From Capnocytophaga bilenii (GTDB taxonomy: Bacteria; Bacteroidota; Bacteroidia; Flavobacteriales; Flavobacteriaceae): 45,624 nucleotides of DNA. The stretch spans positions 1 through 45,624 of the forward strand of contig NZ_JAGDYP010000012.1 of assembly GCF_017565765.1 (NCBI RefSeq). The letters are read 5' to 3'. The notes beneath the pieces were generated by a model. The model was not told the origin of the DNA. It worked only from the letters and a program-made list of their open reading frames with translations, and ran no database searches. The number at the start of each line of letters is the position of its first letter. The stretch's first letter is position 1. Shown here one piece after another: positions 18,456-29,600 of the stretch. Both the position numbers and the translations under genes were made by a program.

Positions 18456-19411
18456 TATAAGGTTGGGTGTTCTTTTTTATATTTTGCTATAAATTCTTCT
18501 ACTTGCTTTTTCAAGATTTTCCAAAGTTTATCCTGAGCATATTCGCTTGCCCACGCTATATGAGGTGTATAAATCACACGAGGGTGATTAGCTATTTTTA
18601 GTAGAGGGTCATCAGCAGCAGGGGGTTCATTTTCAAATACATCAGCAGCAAATCCCATTATGCGGTTGCTTTCTAAGGCTTCATATACAGCTTGAGCATC
18701 CACTACTGCCCCACGTGCCATATTTATCAACAAAGGTTTTTTGCGTAAGCGTGATACAAACTCTTCATCTACAAGGTGTTTTGTCTCGGGAGTTAATGGG
18801 CAAGTAAGTACAATCACATCACTTTGTTTTAGTACTTTTTCAAAATCTGTATAAGTTTCATTGCGAGGAGCTCTTCCTTGTCGTTCAGCCCAAAGCACGT
18901 GCATACCAAAAGCTTTCGCTATTTGTGTAATCGATTTGCCTATATTGCCTACCCCTATAATACCAAGCGTTTTGCCTTGCAGTTCAAACACAGGAGGTTC
19001 TGTAAGACAAAAACGCCCATCTTTTTGCCAAGTACCATCTTCTACTGCCAAATGATAATCTTTTAAAGCACGCATTACCGATAGCAGCAACATAAAGAAA
19101 TGTTCGGTAACACTTTCGGTAGAATAACCAGCTACATTTTTCACTTCAATACCTAAGGCTTTAGCCGCCTCGCGGTCTATATTATCCATACCTGTAGCTG
19201 TAAGTTGTATGAGTTTAAGGTTGGGTAGCTGTCTAAGTATCTCTTCGGTGAGCTTTACTTTATTTACGATTGCAATATCAGCGGGTTTTAATCGCTGTAC
19301 AATTTCATCAGGGGCTGTTTTTTGGAATGCCACCCACTGCCCTACTCCTTTTGGAATATCAAGATCTATACGCTCTGAGAGTGTATTGCGATCTAAAAAT
19401 ACTGCTTTCAT
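18455..19411 (-). CDS. D-2-hydroxyacid dehydrogenase (glycerate/phosphoglycerate dehydrogenase-like)
   Basis: A 318-residue NAD(P)-dependent oxidoreductase. The Rossmann fold has TLGIIGVGNIGKSI, and the catalytic residues sit in NMARGAVVD (Arg), FENEPP (Glu) and TPHIAWAS (His). The motif AFGMHVLWAERQG and the overall length resemble hydroxypyruvate reductase/glycerate dehydrogenases more than long SerA proteins with an ACT domain. Tight coupling to serC nevertheless suggests it may supply phosphohydroxypyruvate for serine synthesis. Substrate is therefore open. The start chosen is ATG 19411 (MKAVFLD); an in-frame TTG lies nine codons upstream but would add residues not expected for the family. 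Confidence 0.88.
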   Translation of the reverse strand: MKAVFLDRNTLSERIDLDIPKGVGQWVAFQKTAPDEIVQRLKPADIAIVNKVKLTEEILRQLPNLKLIQLTATGMDNIDREAAKALGIEVKNVAGYSTESVTEHFFMLLLSVMRALKDYHLAVEDGTWQKDGRFCLTEPPVFELQGKTLGIIGVGNIGKSITQIAKAFGMHVLWAERQGRAPRNETYTDFEKVLKQSDVIVLTCPLTPETKHLVDEEFVSRLRKKPLLINMARGAVVDAQAVYEALESNRIMGFAADVFENEPPAADDPLLKIANHPRVIYTPHIAWASEYAQDKLWKILKKQVEEFIAKYKKEHPTL

Positions 19412-19434
19412 ATTTAATATTTTTTCGTTTAAAT

Positions 19435-19716
19435 TCAAACTCTAATACCTGCTGACAATACTTCTTTATACTCTTTATTACGCCTAAAAAAAGATATTGC
19501 CACTGGGCACACAGGTACTATCTTATATTTTTTTTGTGCTACCAAAGCCAATGTAGTTTTAAAAAACTCATCTATAACTGCTTCTGTTATAGTTTCGGGA
19601 AGTTGAGTTTTAGTAAAAAATATCTTTCTATCTTGCAACGAATATTCTATATATGCAAGTTCGCCTTCTATTTTTACCTGATATTGGCGTGAAAATTCAT
19701 TGTCAGTTACTTCCAT
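19435..19716 (-). CDS. Short GNAT-like protein (Acetyltransf_CG type) with degenerate acetyl-CoA loop
   Basis: A 93-residue protein starting at ATG 19716. The pattern FSRQYQVKIEGELAYIEYSL, then FTKTQLPE, then YKIVPVCPVAISFFRRNKEY matches the small YjdJ/GTLF3B-type N-acetyltransferases (PF14542), where KxVPxCPFvaxylrrhpeY is the hallmark. In that family PE is normally followed by a glycine-rich acetyl-CoA pyrophosphate loop (like LRGxGI). Here the sequence is TITEAVIDEFF with no glycine, so classic acetyl-CoA binding may be lost. The substrate is unknown. It opens the long minus-strand run, 23 bp before the dehydrogenase, with a good promoter upstream. Confidence 0.75.
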   Translation of the reverse strand: MEVTDNEFSRQYQVKIEGELAYIEYSLQDRKIFFTKTQLPETITEAVIDEFFKTTLALVAQKKYKIVPVCPVAISFFRRNKEYKEVLSAGIRV

Positions 19717-19763
19717 AGAGATTGTTTTTACAGTTAGTGTTTTTATAATTGACAAAATTATCG

Positions 19764-19771
19764 TATTTTTG
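19764..19771 (+). promoter_or_regulatory. Possible -7 element (TATTTTTG) for the hydrolase
   Basis: TATTTTTG matches TAnnTTTG on the plus strand, 75 bp upstream of the hydrolase ATG. No TTG lies at the expected distance, so this is weaker than the divergent promoter on the other strand. Confidence 0.35.
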
Positions 19772-19799
19772 CCTTTGTAAAATGGTTGAATTTCCGCTG

Positions 19800-19831
19800 C
19801 AAAAATACAAAATAAAAATAAAAGAAGCAAA
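19800..19831 (-). promoter_or_regulatory. Promoter of the GNAT-dehydrogenase-serC run
   Basis: On the minus strand TTTG (19831-19828) is followed after exactly 20 bp by TATTTTTG (19807-19800), which fits the Bacteroidota -33/-7 pattern. Transcription would start near 19793, giving a leader of about 75 bases. Confidence 0.7.
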
Positions 19832-19845
19832 AAAAAACATTATAA

Positions 19846-20517
19846 ATGGAAAAAACAAATACCATATATTTAATGCCTGGTATGGCTGCAAGCCCTAAAA
19901 TTTTTGAACGACTTGTTTTCCCTAGTAATTACAAGGTTTGCCTACTAGATTGGATTACTCCTGAAAAAGATGAAGAGTTGGCACATTACGCTGGCAGAAT
20001 AGCTAAAAATATTACTGAACCTCAACCTACCTTGTTAGGCGTGTCGTTTGGCGGTATTATTGTACAAGAGATTGCCAAACAGATGGATTACAACAAGCTT
20101 ATCGTTATTTCGAGTGTAAAAACACAATACGAATTGCCAAAAAAGATGCTTCTTGCGCGTTATACCAATTTGCACAAGCTACTACCGCTGCGGGCTATCA
20201 GCAATTTAGAGTTTTGGAAACGCTTTTCATTTTCCGATAGTGCTACTAAACGGATTGCGTTATACGAAAAATACGTGGGAATGCGTTCACCTCAGTATTT
20301 AGATTGGTCTATAGACCGCATTGTAAATTGGCAACAAAAAGAGCCTTTGCCCCGCACTTTTCACATTCACGGCAGCAAAGACCACGTTTTTCCTATAGAA
20401 TACATTCAGAACGCCATTGTAATTAATAATGCTTCACATATTATGATTATCAATCGCTATAAATGGTTTAACCAACACCTTCCTGAAATTCTCAGAGACT
20501 GCCCAAAAAGTATTTAA
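19846..20517 (+). CDS. Alpha/beta-hydrolase fold protein
   Basis: A 223-residue cytosolic protein and the only plus-strand gene in the window. It has an early oxyanion-type turn (YLMPGMAAS), the nucleophile elbow GVSFGG (Ser near residue 67), a likely acid Asp in IHGSKDHVFP and a likely catalytic His in NASHIMI near the C-terminus. This gives a complete Ser-Asp-His triad in the expected order, with no lid domain of note. There is no signal peptide. The substrate is not predictable; esterases, thioesterases and C-C hydrolases share this layout. It is divergent from the GNAT gene, is monocistronic, and ends before a bidirectional terminator facing the giant adhesin gene. Confidence 0.88.
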   Translation: MEKTNTIYLMPGMAASPKIFERLVFPSNYKVCLLDWITPEKDEELAHYAGRIAKNITEPQPTLLGVSFGGIIVQEIAKQMDYNKLIVISSVKTQYELPKKMLLARYTNLHKLLPLRAISNLEFWKRFSFSDSATKRIALYEKYVGMRSPQYLDWSIDRIVNWQQKEPLPRTFHIHGSKDHVFPIEYIQNAIVINNASHIMIINRYKWFNQHLPEILRDCPKSI

Positions 20518-20518
20518 T

Positions 20519-20580
20519 ATCCCCCCCTTTTGAAGGAAGTCCGCGAGCTGGCGCAGCGGAGTATGTGTTAAGGGGGGGAT
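20519..20580. repeat. Palindromic GC-tract element (C7/G7 arms)
   Basis: Perfect 11-bp arms ATCCCCCCCTT (20519-20529) and AAGGGGGGGAT (20570-20580) enclose an inner stem TCCGC/GCGGA (20540-20544, 20556-20560). It immediately follows the hydrolase stop and is unlike the surrounding AT-rich DNA. The outer sequence TTAACATCCCCCCCTT recurs at 38423, so this looks like a dispersed intergenic repeat. Confidence 0.7.
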
Positions 20581-20600
20581 GTTAATTTATATTCTATAAA

Positions 20601-20632
20601 AAAAGCACTCAGGGTTGCGCCTGAGTGCTTTT
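20601..20632. terminator. Bidirectional terminator between hydrolase and giant adhesin
   Basis: AGCACTCAGG (20604-20613) and CCTGAGTGCT (20620-20629) form a perfect 10-bp stem with a 6-base loop. It is flanked by A-runs on the left and TTTT on the right, so it can stop both converging genes. Confidence 0.92.
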
Positions 20633-20642
20633 CTATTCATCG

Positions 20643-23600
20643 CTAATTGCGTTTTAAATATAACCAACCTGTTTCTTTCTGCTGTTGGTGGTTGTCATCT
20701 TCGTATTCTATGATATAGTAGTACGTACCTTGTGGCAACTTGCTACCGCGCTCTATCGTCACTCGTCCGTTAGAAAGCCCTCTAAATACATTGCGCACGT
20801 TGTCGTAATGCTCTATCTCAAATACTTGTACTCCCCAACGGTTGAAAATCTTCACTACATTCTTCGGATACGCTTCTATGCCTCCTATATGGAAGTAGCT
20901 ATTCCTTTCATTTCCGTCTATTGAAATACCATTGTATGGCAACAATCCATTCGTTACTTCTATCGTTACCACCGCACTTGCACACTGTCCAAACGCATCG
21001 CATAACTCATATACAATCCTATCTGTACCTACAAAATTAGTCGATGGACGATATTCTATACTGCCGTCTGCATTCACTATCGCGGTACCATTAAGCGGTG
21101 TTGTAGTGATATTAGGCAATGTAGCTCCGTTAGGAGTGTCATTTGACAATACTGCTATCGTTACAGGGGTATTGCGTATAGTAGTTGCCCTATCATCAGC
21201 CGCTACAGGTGCTGCTGTTGGTGTCGATACGCTCGCTGGAACTACTACCCGCACCGATGCTGTATCACAACTCACTGGCGCTGCTATCGTACATACACGG
21301 TAAGTAACTGTATAGGTTCCAGCTACCGTTGCCGGTGGTACTATCACATCTCCCGTTTCAGGGTTTAGGTATGGTTCATTTACCCCTGGAAGCGGTGGCA
21401 TTATGCTTATCGTTACACTGCGTACCGATGGGTTAGGAACTCCATTCAATTTCTCATTGGTAAGTACGTTGCCTACAACTGGGCTACCCGTATAAGTAAA
21501 CATTTCGCCATTCACTTCTATCGTTGGCGTTACCGTTGGTGCTATCACTACTATTTCTATTTCTGTAGTAGCACACAAGGTTCCGTTCTTAGCACAAATT
21601 GTATATGGCACTTTATATACGCCTGCCGCTGTAGTGCTTGCTACCGCTACTGTTCCATCTGCATTAAGGGTAATACCCGCCGGGCTGCTGATATTCCACG
21701 TAAGCGATACATTACCCGTAGTCGCTGGGTCGGCATCAAGTGTATCATTTGCCAAAACACTTGCTACCGTTGTAGCCGTTCCTTGGTCTATATAGTGTGG
21801 CCCGTCATATACTGCCATTATACTAAATGGTGGTACTGGCACTGCTGCTGTTACTGCTACTACCACTTCTGCTCGCTCACTACACAAACTAGGGGTAGCC
21901 GTTGCGCAAAGTGTATAAACAATAGTATAAGTACCTACAGGTGTTCCCGCTGCTACATCTATCGTTCCGTCATTGTTAAATGTAAAGCCACTCAATGATG
22001 ATGGTACCCAGTTGATATTCACTTCTCCCGCTGCTGGGCGCTGACCGTTGAGCTTATCATTTGTCAATACACTGCTAATAGTGCCTCCCGCAGTCGTACC
22101 AAGTTGGTGCTGACCATCGTTGTGTGCCTCTATCGTGCTTATTCTCACTACTGCTGTAGCGGTGCTGCATTCTGTAGGTGATGCCAATGCACAGATAGTA
22201 TATGGCAATTCGTATACTCCTGCTGGGGTGTGTGGTGGCACTGTTACATCACCCGTAGCAGGGTGAATGTATGGCGCACGTGGGTTGCTTACCGATGGGG
22301 TAGTAATCGTTACACTGCGCACCGATGGATTCAACGTACCATTTAACTTGTCGTTGGTCAATACATTACCCACAAGGGTCGTTTGAGTAGCTACAGCGTA
22401 ATAGTTAAATTCATCGCCATTTGCTTCCACAGTTATTGTTGCTGGGGTTGTTGTATTTCCTACCACCGTAATAGTTACCACCGTTGGACTGCTACACAAC
22501 GTTGTATTTATCTTATCACAGATATAGTAAGTTATCGTATGAGTACCCGTTGGCGTACCACTTGGGATAACTACCAAGCCTGTTTGTGCATCTATATAAG
22601 GCTTGTCGGTCGTTGGCGTGCTCGTGTGTATCGTTACACTCGCTATCGTTGCCGTTACACCACCTACCTTGTCATTCGTCAATACATTGCTGGTAGTAGT
22701 GTAAGTAGTACCGCTCACTGTATGAGTATAGCTGTCGCTCGTTACTTCTATCGTTGGTGTTGCTACTGTTGCTACCACCGTAATAGTTACCACCGTTGAA
22801 CTACTGCACAAGCTAGTATTTACCTTATCACAGATATAGTAAGTTATCGTATGTGTACCCGTTGGTGTACCACTTGGGATAACTACCAAGCCTGTTTGTG
22901 CATCTATATAAGGCTTGTCGGTCGTTGGCGTGCTCGTGTGTATCGTTACACTCGCTATCGTTGCCGTTACTCCGCCTACCTTGTCATTCGTCAATACATT
23001 GCTGGTAGTAGTATAAGTAGTACCGCTCACTGTATGGGTATAACTGTCGCCCGTTACTTCTATTGTTGGTGTAACCGTTGGGGTTGCTACCACCGTAATA
23101 GTTACCACCGTTGGACTGCTACACAACGTTGTATTTACCTTATCACAGATATAGTAAGTTATCGTATGTGTACCCGTTGGCGTACCACTTGGGATAACTA
23201 CCAAGCCTGTTTGTGTATCTATATAAGGCTTGTCGGTCGTTGGCGTGCTCGTGTGTATCGTTACACTCGCTATCGTTGCCGTTACTCCGCCTACCTTGTC
23301 ATTCGTCAATACATTGCTGGTAGTAGTATAAGTAGTACCGCTCACTGTATGGGTATAACTGTCGCCCGTTACTTCTATTGTTGGTGTAACCGTTGGGGTT
23401 GCTACCACCGTAATAGTTACCACCGTTGGACTGCTACACAACGTTGTATTTACCTTATCACAGATATAGTAAGTTATCGTATGTGTACCCGTTGGCGTAC
23501 CACTTGGGATAACTACCAAGCCTGTTTGTGTATCTATATAAGGCTTGTCGGTCGTTGGGGTGCTCGTGTGTATCGTTACACTCGCTATCGTTGCCGTTAC

Positions 23601-26600
23601 ACCACCTACCTTGTCATTCGTCAATACATTGCTGGTAGTAGTGTAAGTAGTACCGCTTACCGTATGAGTATAACTGTCACCCGTTACTTCTATCGTTGGT
23701 GTCGTTACTGTTGCTACCACCGTAATAGTTACCACCGTTGGACTGCTACACAACGTTGTATTTATCTTATCACAGATATAGTAAGTTATCGTATGTGTAC
23801 CCGTTGGTGTACCACTTGGGATAACTACCAAGCCCGTTTGTGCATCTATATAAGGCTTGTCGGTCGTTGGCGTGCTCGTGTGTATCGTTACACTCGCTAT
23901 CGTTGCCGTTACACCACCTACCTTGTCATTCGTCAATACATTGCTGGTAGTAGTATAAGTAGTACCGCTTACCGTATGAGTATAGCTGTCGCCCGTTACT
24001 TCTATCGTTGGTGTAACCGTTGGGGTTGCTACACCCTTCACTACTATCGTAGCGGTAGCTACTGAACAATTACTGCTATTCAAGTTTTCGCATAGCCTAT
24101 AGGTTACTGCATAAGTACCTGAAGCTGTACCCGCTGGTATAGTTAGGCTTCCATTGGTATTAGTTTGTATACCTGCTGGCACATTAAGCCAAGTAAGGGT
24201 TACAGAAGCATTACCTACTAAACCGGTAGTACCATTATAACTATCGTTATTAAGTACGCTATCAGTAGTGGTAGTAGTGGTATTAGTTACCGTAAAGGTG
24301 TTATCCACAGCTGTTAGGGTAGCCTGTCCTACTACTACTGTTACCGTTGCTGATGAACAATTGCTGCCATTCAAGCGTTCGCAAATACGATAGCTTACGG
24401 TATAAGTACCTGCTGGCGTACCTGCTGGCACACTGATAGTACCGTCAGTATGGGTTTGTATACCTGTTGGTACATTCGTCCAAGTAAGGGTTACAGAAGC
24501 ATTACCTACTAAACCGGTAGTACCATTATAACTATCGTTATTAAGTACGCTATCAGTAGTGGTAGTAGTGGTATTAGTTACTGTAAAGGTGTTATCCACA
24601 GCTGTTAGGGTAGCCTGTCCTACTACTACTGTTACCGTTGCTGATGAACAATTGCTGCCATTCAAGCGTTCGCAAATACGATAGCTTACGGTATAAGTAC
24701 CTGCTGGCGTACCTGCTGGCACACTGATAGTACCATCAGTATGGGTTTGTATACCTGTTGGTACATTCGTCCAAGTAAGGGTTATAGATGTCGTATTAGG
24801 TGGGGTTACTCCATTTAGGGTATCGTTAGCCAATACACTGCTGGTAGTACCGCCATTAGCCCCATTAGGTATCTTAAAGGTGTCATCATTATCGTCTTCT
24901 GCTACTATAAGCGAAACTCCTACTGCTACAGTTACAGTTGCAGTTGAACAGTTATCGTTGTTCAAGTTTTCGCAAATAGTATAAGTAAGCGTATAGACAC
25001 CTGATGGTGTGCCTGCTGGTACACTAATAGTACCATTTGCATTAGTTTGAATAGATGCTGGCACTGTATTCCAAGTAAGGGTTATAGAGGTGTTGCCTAC
25101 TAAGTTGGTAATACCGTTATAAATATCGTTTTCTAATACATTGCTAGTAGTACCTCCTACAGCCCCATTCGCAATTGCATAGTTGTTATTTTTAGCTGTG
25201 ATAGTTGCCTGTCCTACTACTATCGTAGCAGTAGCAATTGAGCAGTTGCTGCCATTCAAGTTTTCGCAAAGCTTGTAGGTTACTGCATAAGTACCTGAAG
25301 CGGTGCCCGCTGCCACAGTAAGATCGCCATTAGTATGGGTTTGTATACCTGTTGGTACTGTCAACCAAGTAAGCGTTACAGATGCATTACCTACTAAATT
25401 GGTTGTACCATTGTACTCGTCATTAGTAAGTACATTACCTGCATACCCTCCATTAGCACCATTAGTTACCGTAAAGGTATCGCTATTAGCAGTTATTGCT
25501 GGCGCTCCTATCACAAGGGTTAGGGTAGCGGTCGAGCAGTTGGTCGCACTGTTTACCCCATCACAGATGGTGTAAGGTATTTGGTGCGTACCTGAAGCTG
25601 TACCTGCATTCACTTTCAACTCTCCTACAGTAGTAGTGGTTACTACGCCTGGTGGTAAGGTTCCCCAACTAAGGGTTACCGAGTTGGTGCTTGGGTTTGT
25701 AATCCCATTATAGATGTCGTTGGTAAGTACGCTGCTTATCGTACCTCCTGCCACACCATTGGTAACAGTGCGAGTATCGCTATTAGCTTTTATTTCGGGT
25801 GCTCCTATCACAAGGGTTAGGGTAGCGGTCGAGCAGTTGGTCGCACTGTTTACCCCATCACAGATGGTGTAAGGTATTTGGTGCGTACCTGAAGCTGTAC
25901 CTGCATTCACTTTCAACTCTCCTACAGTAGTAGTGGTTACTACGCCTGCTGGTAAAGTTCCCCAACTAAGAGTTATCGAGTTAGTACTTGGGTTTGTTAC
26001 CCCATTATAGCTGTCGTTGGTAAGTACGCTGCTTATAGTACCTCCTGCTACACCATTGGTAACAGTACGAGTATCGCTATTAGCAGTTATTGCTGGCGCT
26101 CCTATCACAAGGGTTAGGGTAGCGGTCGAGCAGTTGGTCGCACTGTTTACCCCATCGCAGATAGTATAAGGTATTTGGTGCGTACCTGAAGCTGTACCTG
26201 CATTCACTTTCAACTCGCCTACAGTAGTAGTGGTTACTACGCCTGCTGGTAAAGTTCCCCAACTAAGAGTTATCGAGTTAGTACTTGGGTTTGTTACCCC
26301 ATTATAGCTGTCGTTGGTAAGTACGCTGCTTATAGTACCTCCTGCTACACCATTGGTAACAGTACGAGTATCGCTATTAGCTTTTATTTCGGGGGCTCCT
26401 ACCACTACGGTAGCAGTAGCCGTATCGCAAGCCGTTACACTCGCTACTTTAGTACATATCTTATAACCTATAGTATAAGTCCCCGATTTAGTACCCGCTG
26501 GTACTGTAATCGTACCATCGCTATTAAGCGTTGGTGTTGCCGAGCCTGTTACACCTGTTGCTGGGGTAACAACTGTCATACTTACAGTACCTGTAGTAGC

Positions 26601-29600
26601 CGTTTGCGTTCCTACTTTATCGTTAGTAAGCACACTGTTAGCCGTAGTAGTAGCTACAGCTCCGTGTGTAACAGTAAAGGTATCGCTCTCTGCCTTTATA
26701 TTTACTAAGGTAATAGTACGCGTTTCAGTAGTAATATTACCAAAGAGGTCTTTTGCTACAAAGCTCACCGTAAGAGTACCATTAGGTACATTGCAGAAAT
26801 CTGCTGGTGCACTGTAGGTATTAGTCAAACTTACGGCACCACAGCTATCAGTAGCGGTGGCTGTACCCAACCAAGTAATAATATTGGCAGCTGCATTGCG
26901 ACAATCGGTTACCAAAGGCGCTGGTGCTGTAAGAGTAGGTGTTGTAGTGTCATTCACTACTATAGTTACCGTTCCACGCGGACTTTCGCAACCTGCTGTG
27001 GTTACCTGACTTACATACGCAGTAAGGGTAGTAGTGCTACTTACTTGTGTGTTGATAGTAGGTGTATTGGTTAGAGGTACTGTAGCCGTAGCTGTAGCAT
27101 ACCAGCGCAAGCTGTTGCCGCTAAGGGCGGTAGCATACGCCGCAAACGATACGCTATGTGTGCTCGCTGTCGGACACAAAACTGTAGTGGCACTCACGGT
27201 AGGAGTAGCTACCGTTGTTATATTTACGGTTACTGCTACCCGTGTGCTCTCACAAGTAGGGCTTGCTGTACCATTAGTAGCCGAATCTGCTACATAGTAA
27301 TTACCCGTTTGCAACACGGTATTCCTATCTAAAGGAGTACCCCCTGAAGCTACCGTGTATATCTTAAGCGACCTATCATTATCAGTTGAGTCAATATCAT
27401 CCCATAAAGTAGCTACCTTAGTACCCGCACAATAAGTGTAGCTAGACGATGCGGTAGGAGTTGCTACTATTTTTACCAGAATAGCTTGTCGTGCACTTTC
27501 ACATTGTCCGGTTATTTGTGCCGAATAGTAATAAGTAGTATTATCGGTTAGGGCAATAGTGTTACCCAACTCGGCAGTAGCGGTAGCCGTAGTGTATACC
27601 CTTAAGGTACCCGATACCAAACCGCCTAAATATTGCTTCAAACTTTGTATTGTATTACCAGCACATAGGTTTACCGCATTAGGGTTAGGAGTTGCTGTTG
27701 TGGGGGTTACAACTACTGTTACCGTTTGGCTCGATTCACAACCATTAGTGCGTTTTACCGTTAGCGTATAGGTAACCGTTAGCGGAGCGGTTAGCTTAGC
27801 ACCACTATAAGTAAACGTAGGTGTAGGGGTATTGGCTGCCGACAAGTAGCTGGCTGGCGACCACGTATAGCTATCGTAAGCAGGAGCTGCCGCGTTATAC
27901 ACAAAGGTTGCCGAAGCGGTTTCGCAAGTAGAGAGGTTACCTACCAAACCTCCTATATGTGCAGGTGTTGGCAAGGCAACATCTTTATCATCGCAAAGGC
28001 ACTTGTTATCGGCATTGCGGATAGCCAAACGCAAACGGCATACTTGCGCTTGATCGGCTAAGTACGTAAAGTTTTGCACCGTCGAGGTTACCCCAGCCCC
28101 TAAGGCTTGCGTAGTGGTGTGGGTAGCGAGTACCTCGCTGGCTTCTACTAAACCGTTGTTGTTAAGGTCGTTATAGAGGCTTACCACTACCGAACCATTA
28201 TAAGTAGCCGAAGCAGTAGCCGCATTAGCTATTTTATACTGAATAGTAAGGTTTTCTTTGTTAGCCGAAGGTACAGCAGTAGCTTTTACCTCCGTGATTG
28301 AAAGGTCGGCACGGTCATTTTTGATAACAGCGGTTCTTTCAGGCGAAGTGCTCACTATAAGAGCAGGACACACAAAAGAAGGTGGCAAGGTAGGGCAGGC
28401 AATACCTGTTATCTTATCAGTAGTAAGTACTTTTATATTTCGCTGTGTAGTACAATCTACCAAAGTATTGGCTTTTTGTTTGATTTTTACTGTTACATCA
28501 AAGTACTGAGAATTTTTCATACCTGCTGGTACTACCATTATTATCTCACTATCATTACCTACCGTAGTTCTCGATACTACTGTAGGGTCTGTCCAGCTGC
28601 TATTAGCATTAGCTTGTGGGAAATCTGTTCTATCTACCGAAATATCACCACTTTGTATATCATAGGTTTGTGGAAAACGAATATGCAAACGTGCATCACT
28701 ACCTATTGCAAAAGAAGGAACAGACGAGTTTACTGATACGCGTACCTTATAAGTAGCCCCATTATCGCAAGCATTAGCATTGCCACTTACGTAATTGATT
28801 GACGATAATAGCATATTATAGTTGCTGACACTTGCATTTTGTACTCTTGCTACAATAGCTACTACTTTAGGACCTATAGCTGGCACCCCACAAAGGTTGT
28901 TACCCTCTAAGTCTATATCAAAAGAAGAGCCCGATACAAAGTCGCATTCAGGTTGTACATTGAAAAGTACTTTGAACTTCTGGCTGCTTTCAGTATTGGT
29001 ACTTACAGAACCAGGCAATGAGCCCTCTGGCAATATATCCGAAAGTTTATAGGTAGTTTTATTAGCAGTAGTTACTACCCCTATCTTTTTACCATCTACA
29101 GGGGTATTGGTATTGTACTCCTTGCCTGAACCTAAGGGGTATTCTACTTTCACATCGCTGATAACAATACCCGCTTGCTGAGTAACTACCAAGTTAGCCC
29201 CAAAGATGTCGCCCTCATCAGTACTTTTTACAATGTATGAGAAAGGCGTTTTAGTACACATAGGCAAGCTGGTAGGGTTCGTACCTACTTCTATTTCTTT
29301 TTTACTTTGGGCAATGTTTACGGTATACTCTAAGAACGTGTCATCACAAGTAGCACGATAGCCTTGTGTAGGGTTGCCATCGCAGTTCCAGCCTGCATAT
29401 ACTTTAAACTTTATTTGCGGCTGACTACAGTTTGTAAGTTTAAACTTCAAACGGTAGTACTTTTGGTTTGCTGCCCCTGCCTGTATAATTTGGTTTAAGA
29501 AGAACATCTTCTCGCCCGAAATACTCGTTTCCGGAGTAAGAGTTCGTATTACAGTAGTACCTGCTGCATTGTTTACCTCTTCTAAGCCTTGCACCTCTAC

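Noticed and set aside
22383-24065. Long plus-strand frames rich in Tyr, Arg and Cys across the adhesin repeats
   Set aside because: They arise from the repeated DNA of the minus-strand adhesin; composition is unnatural and no start context is seen.
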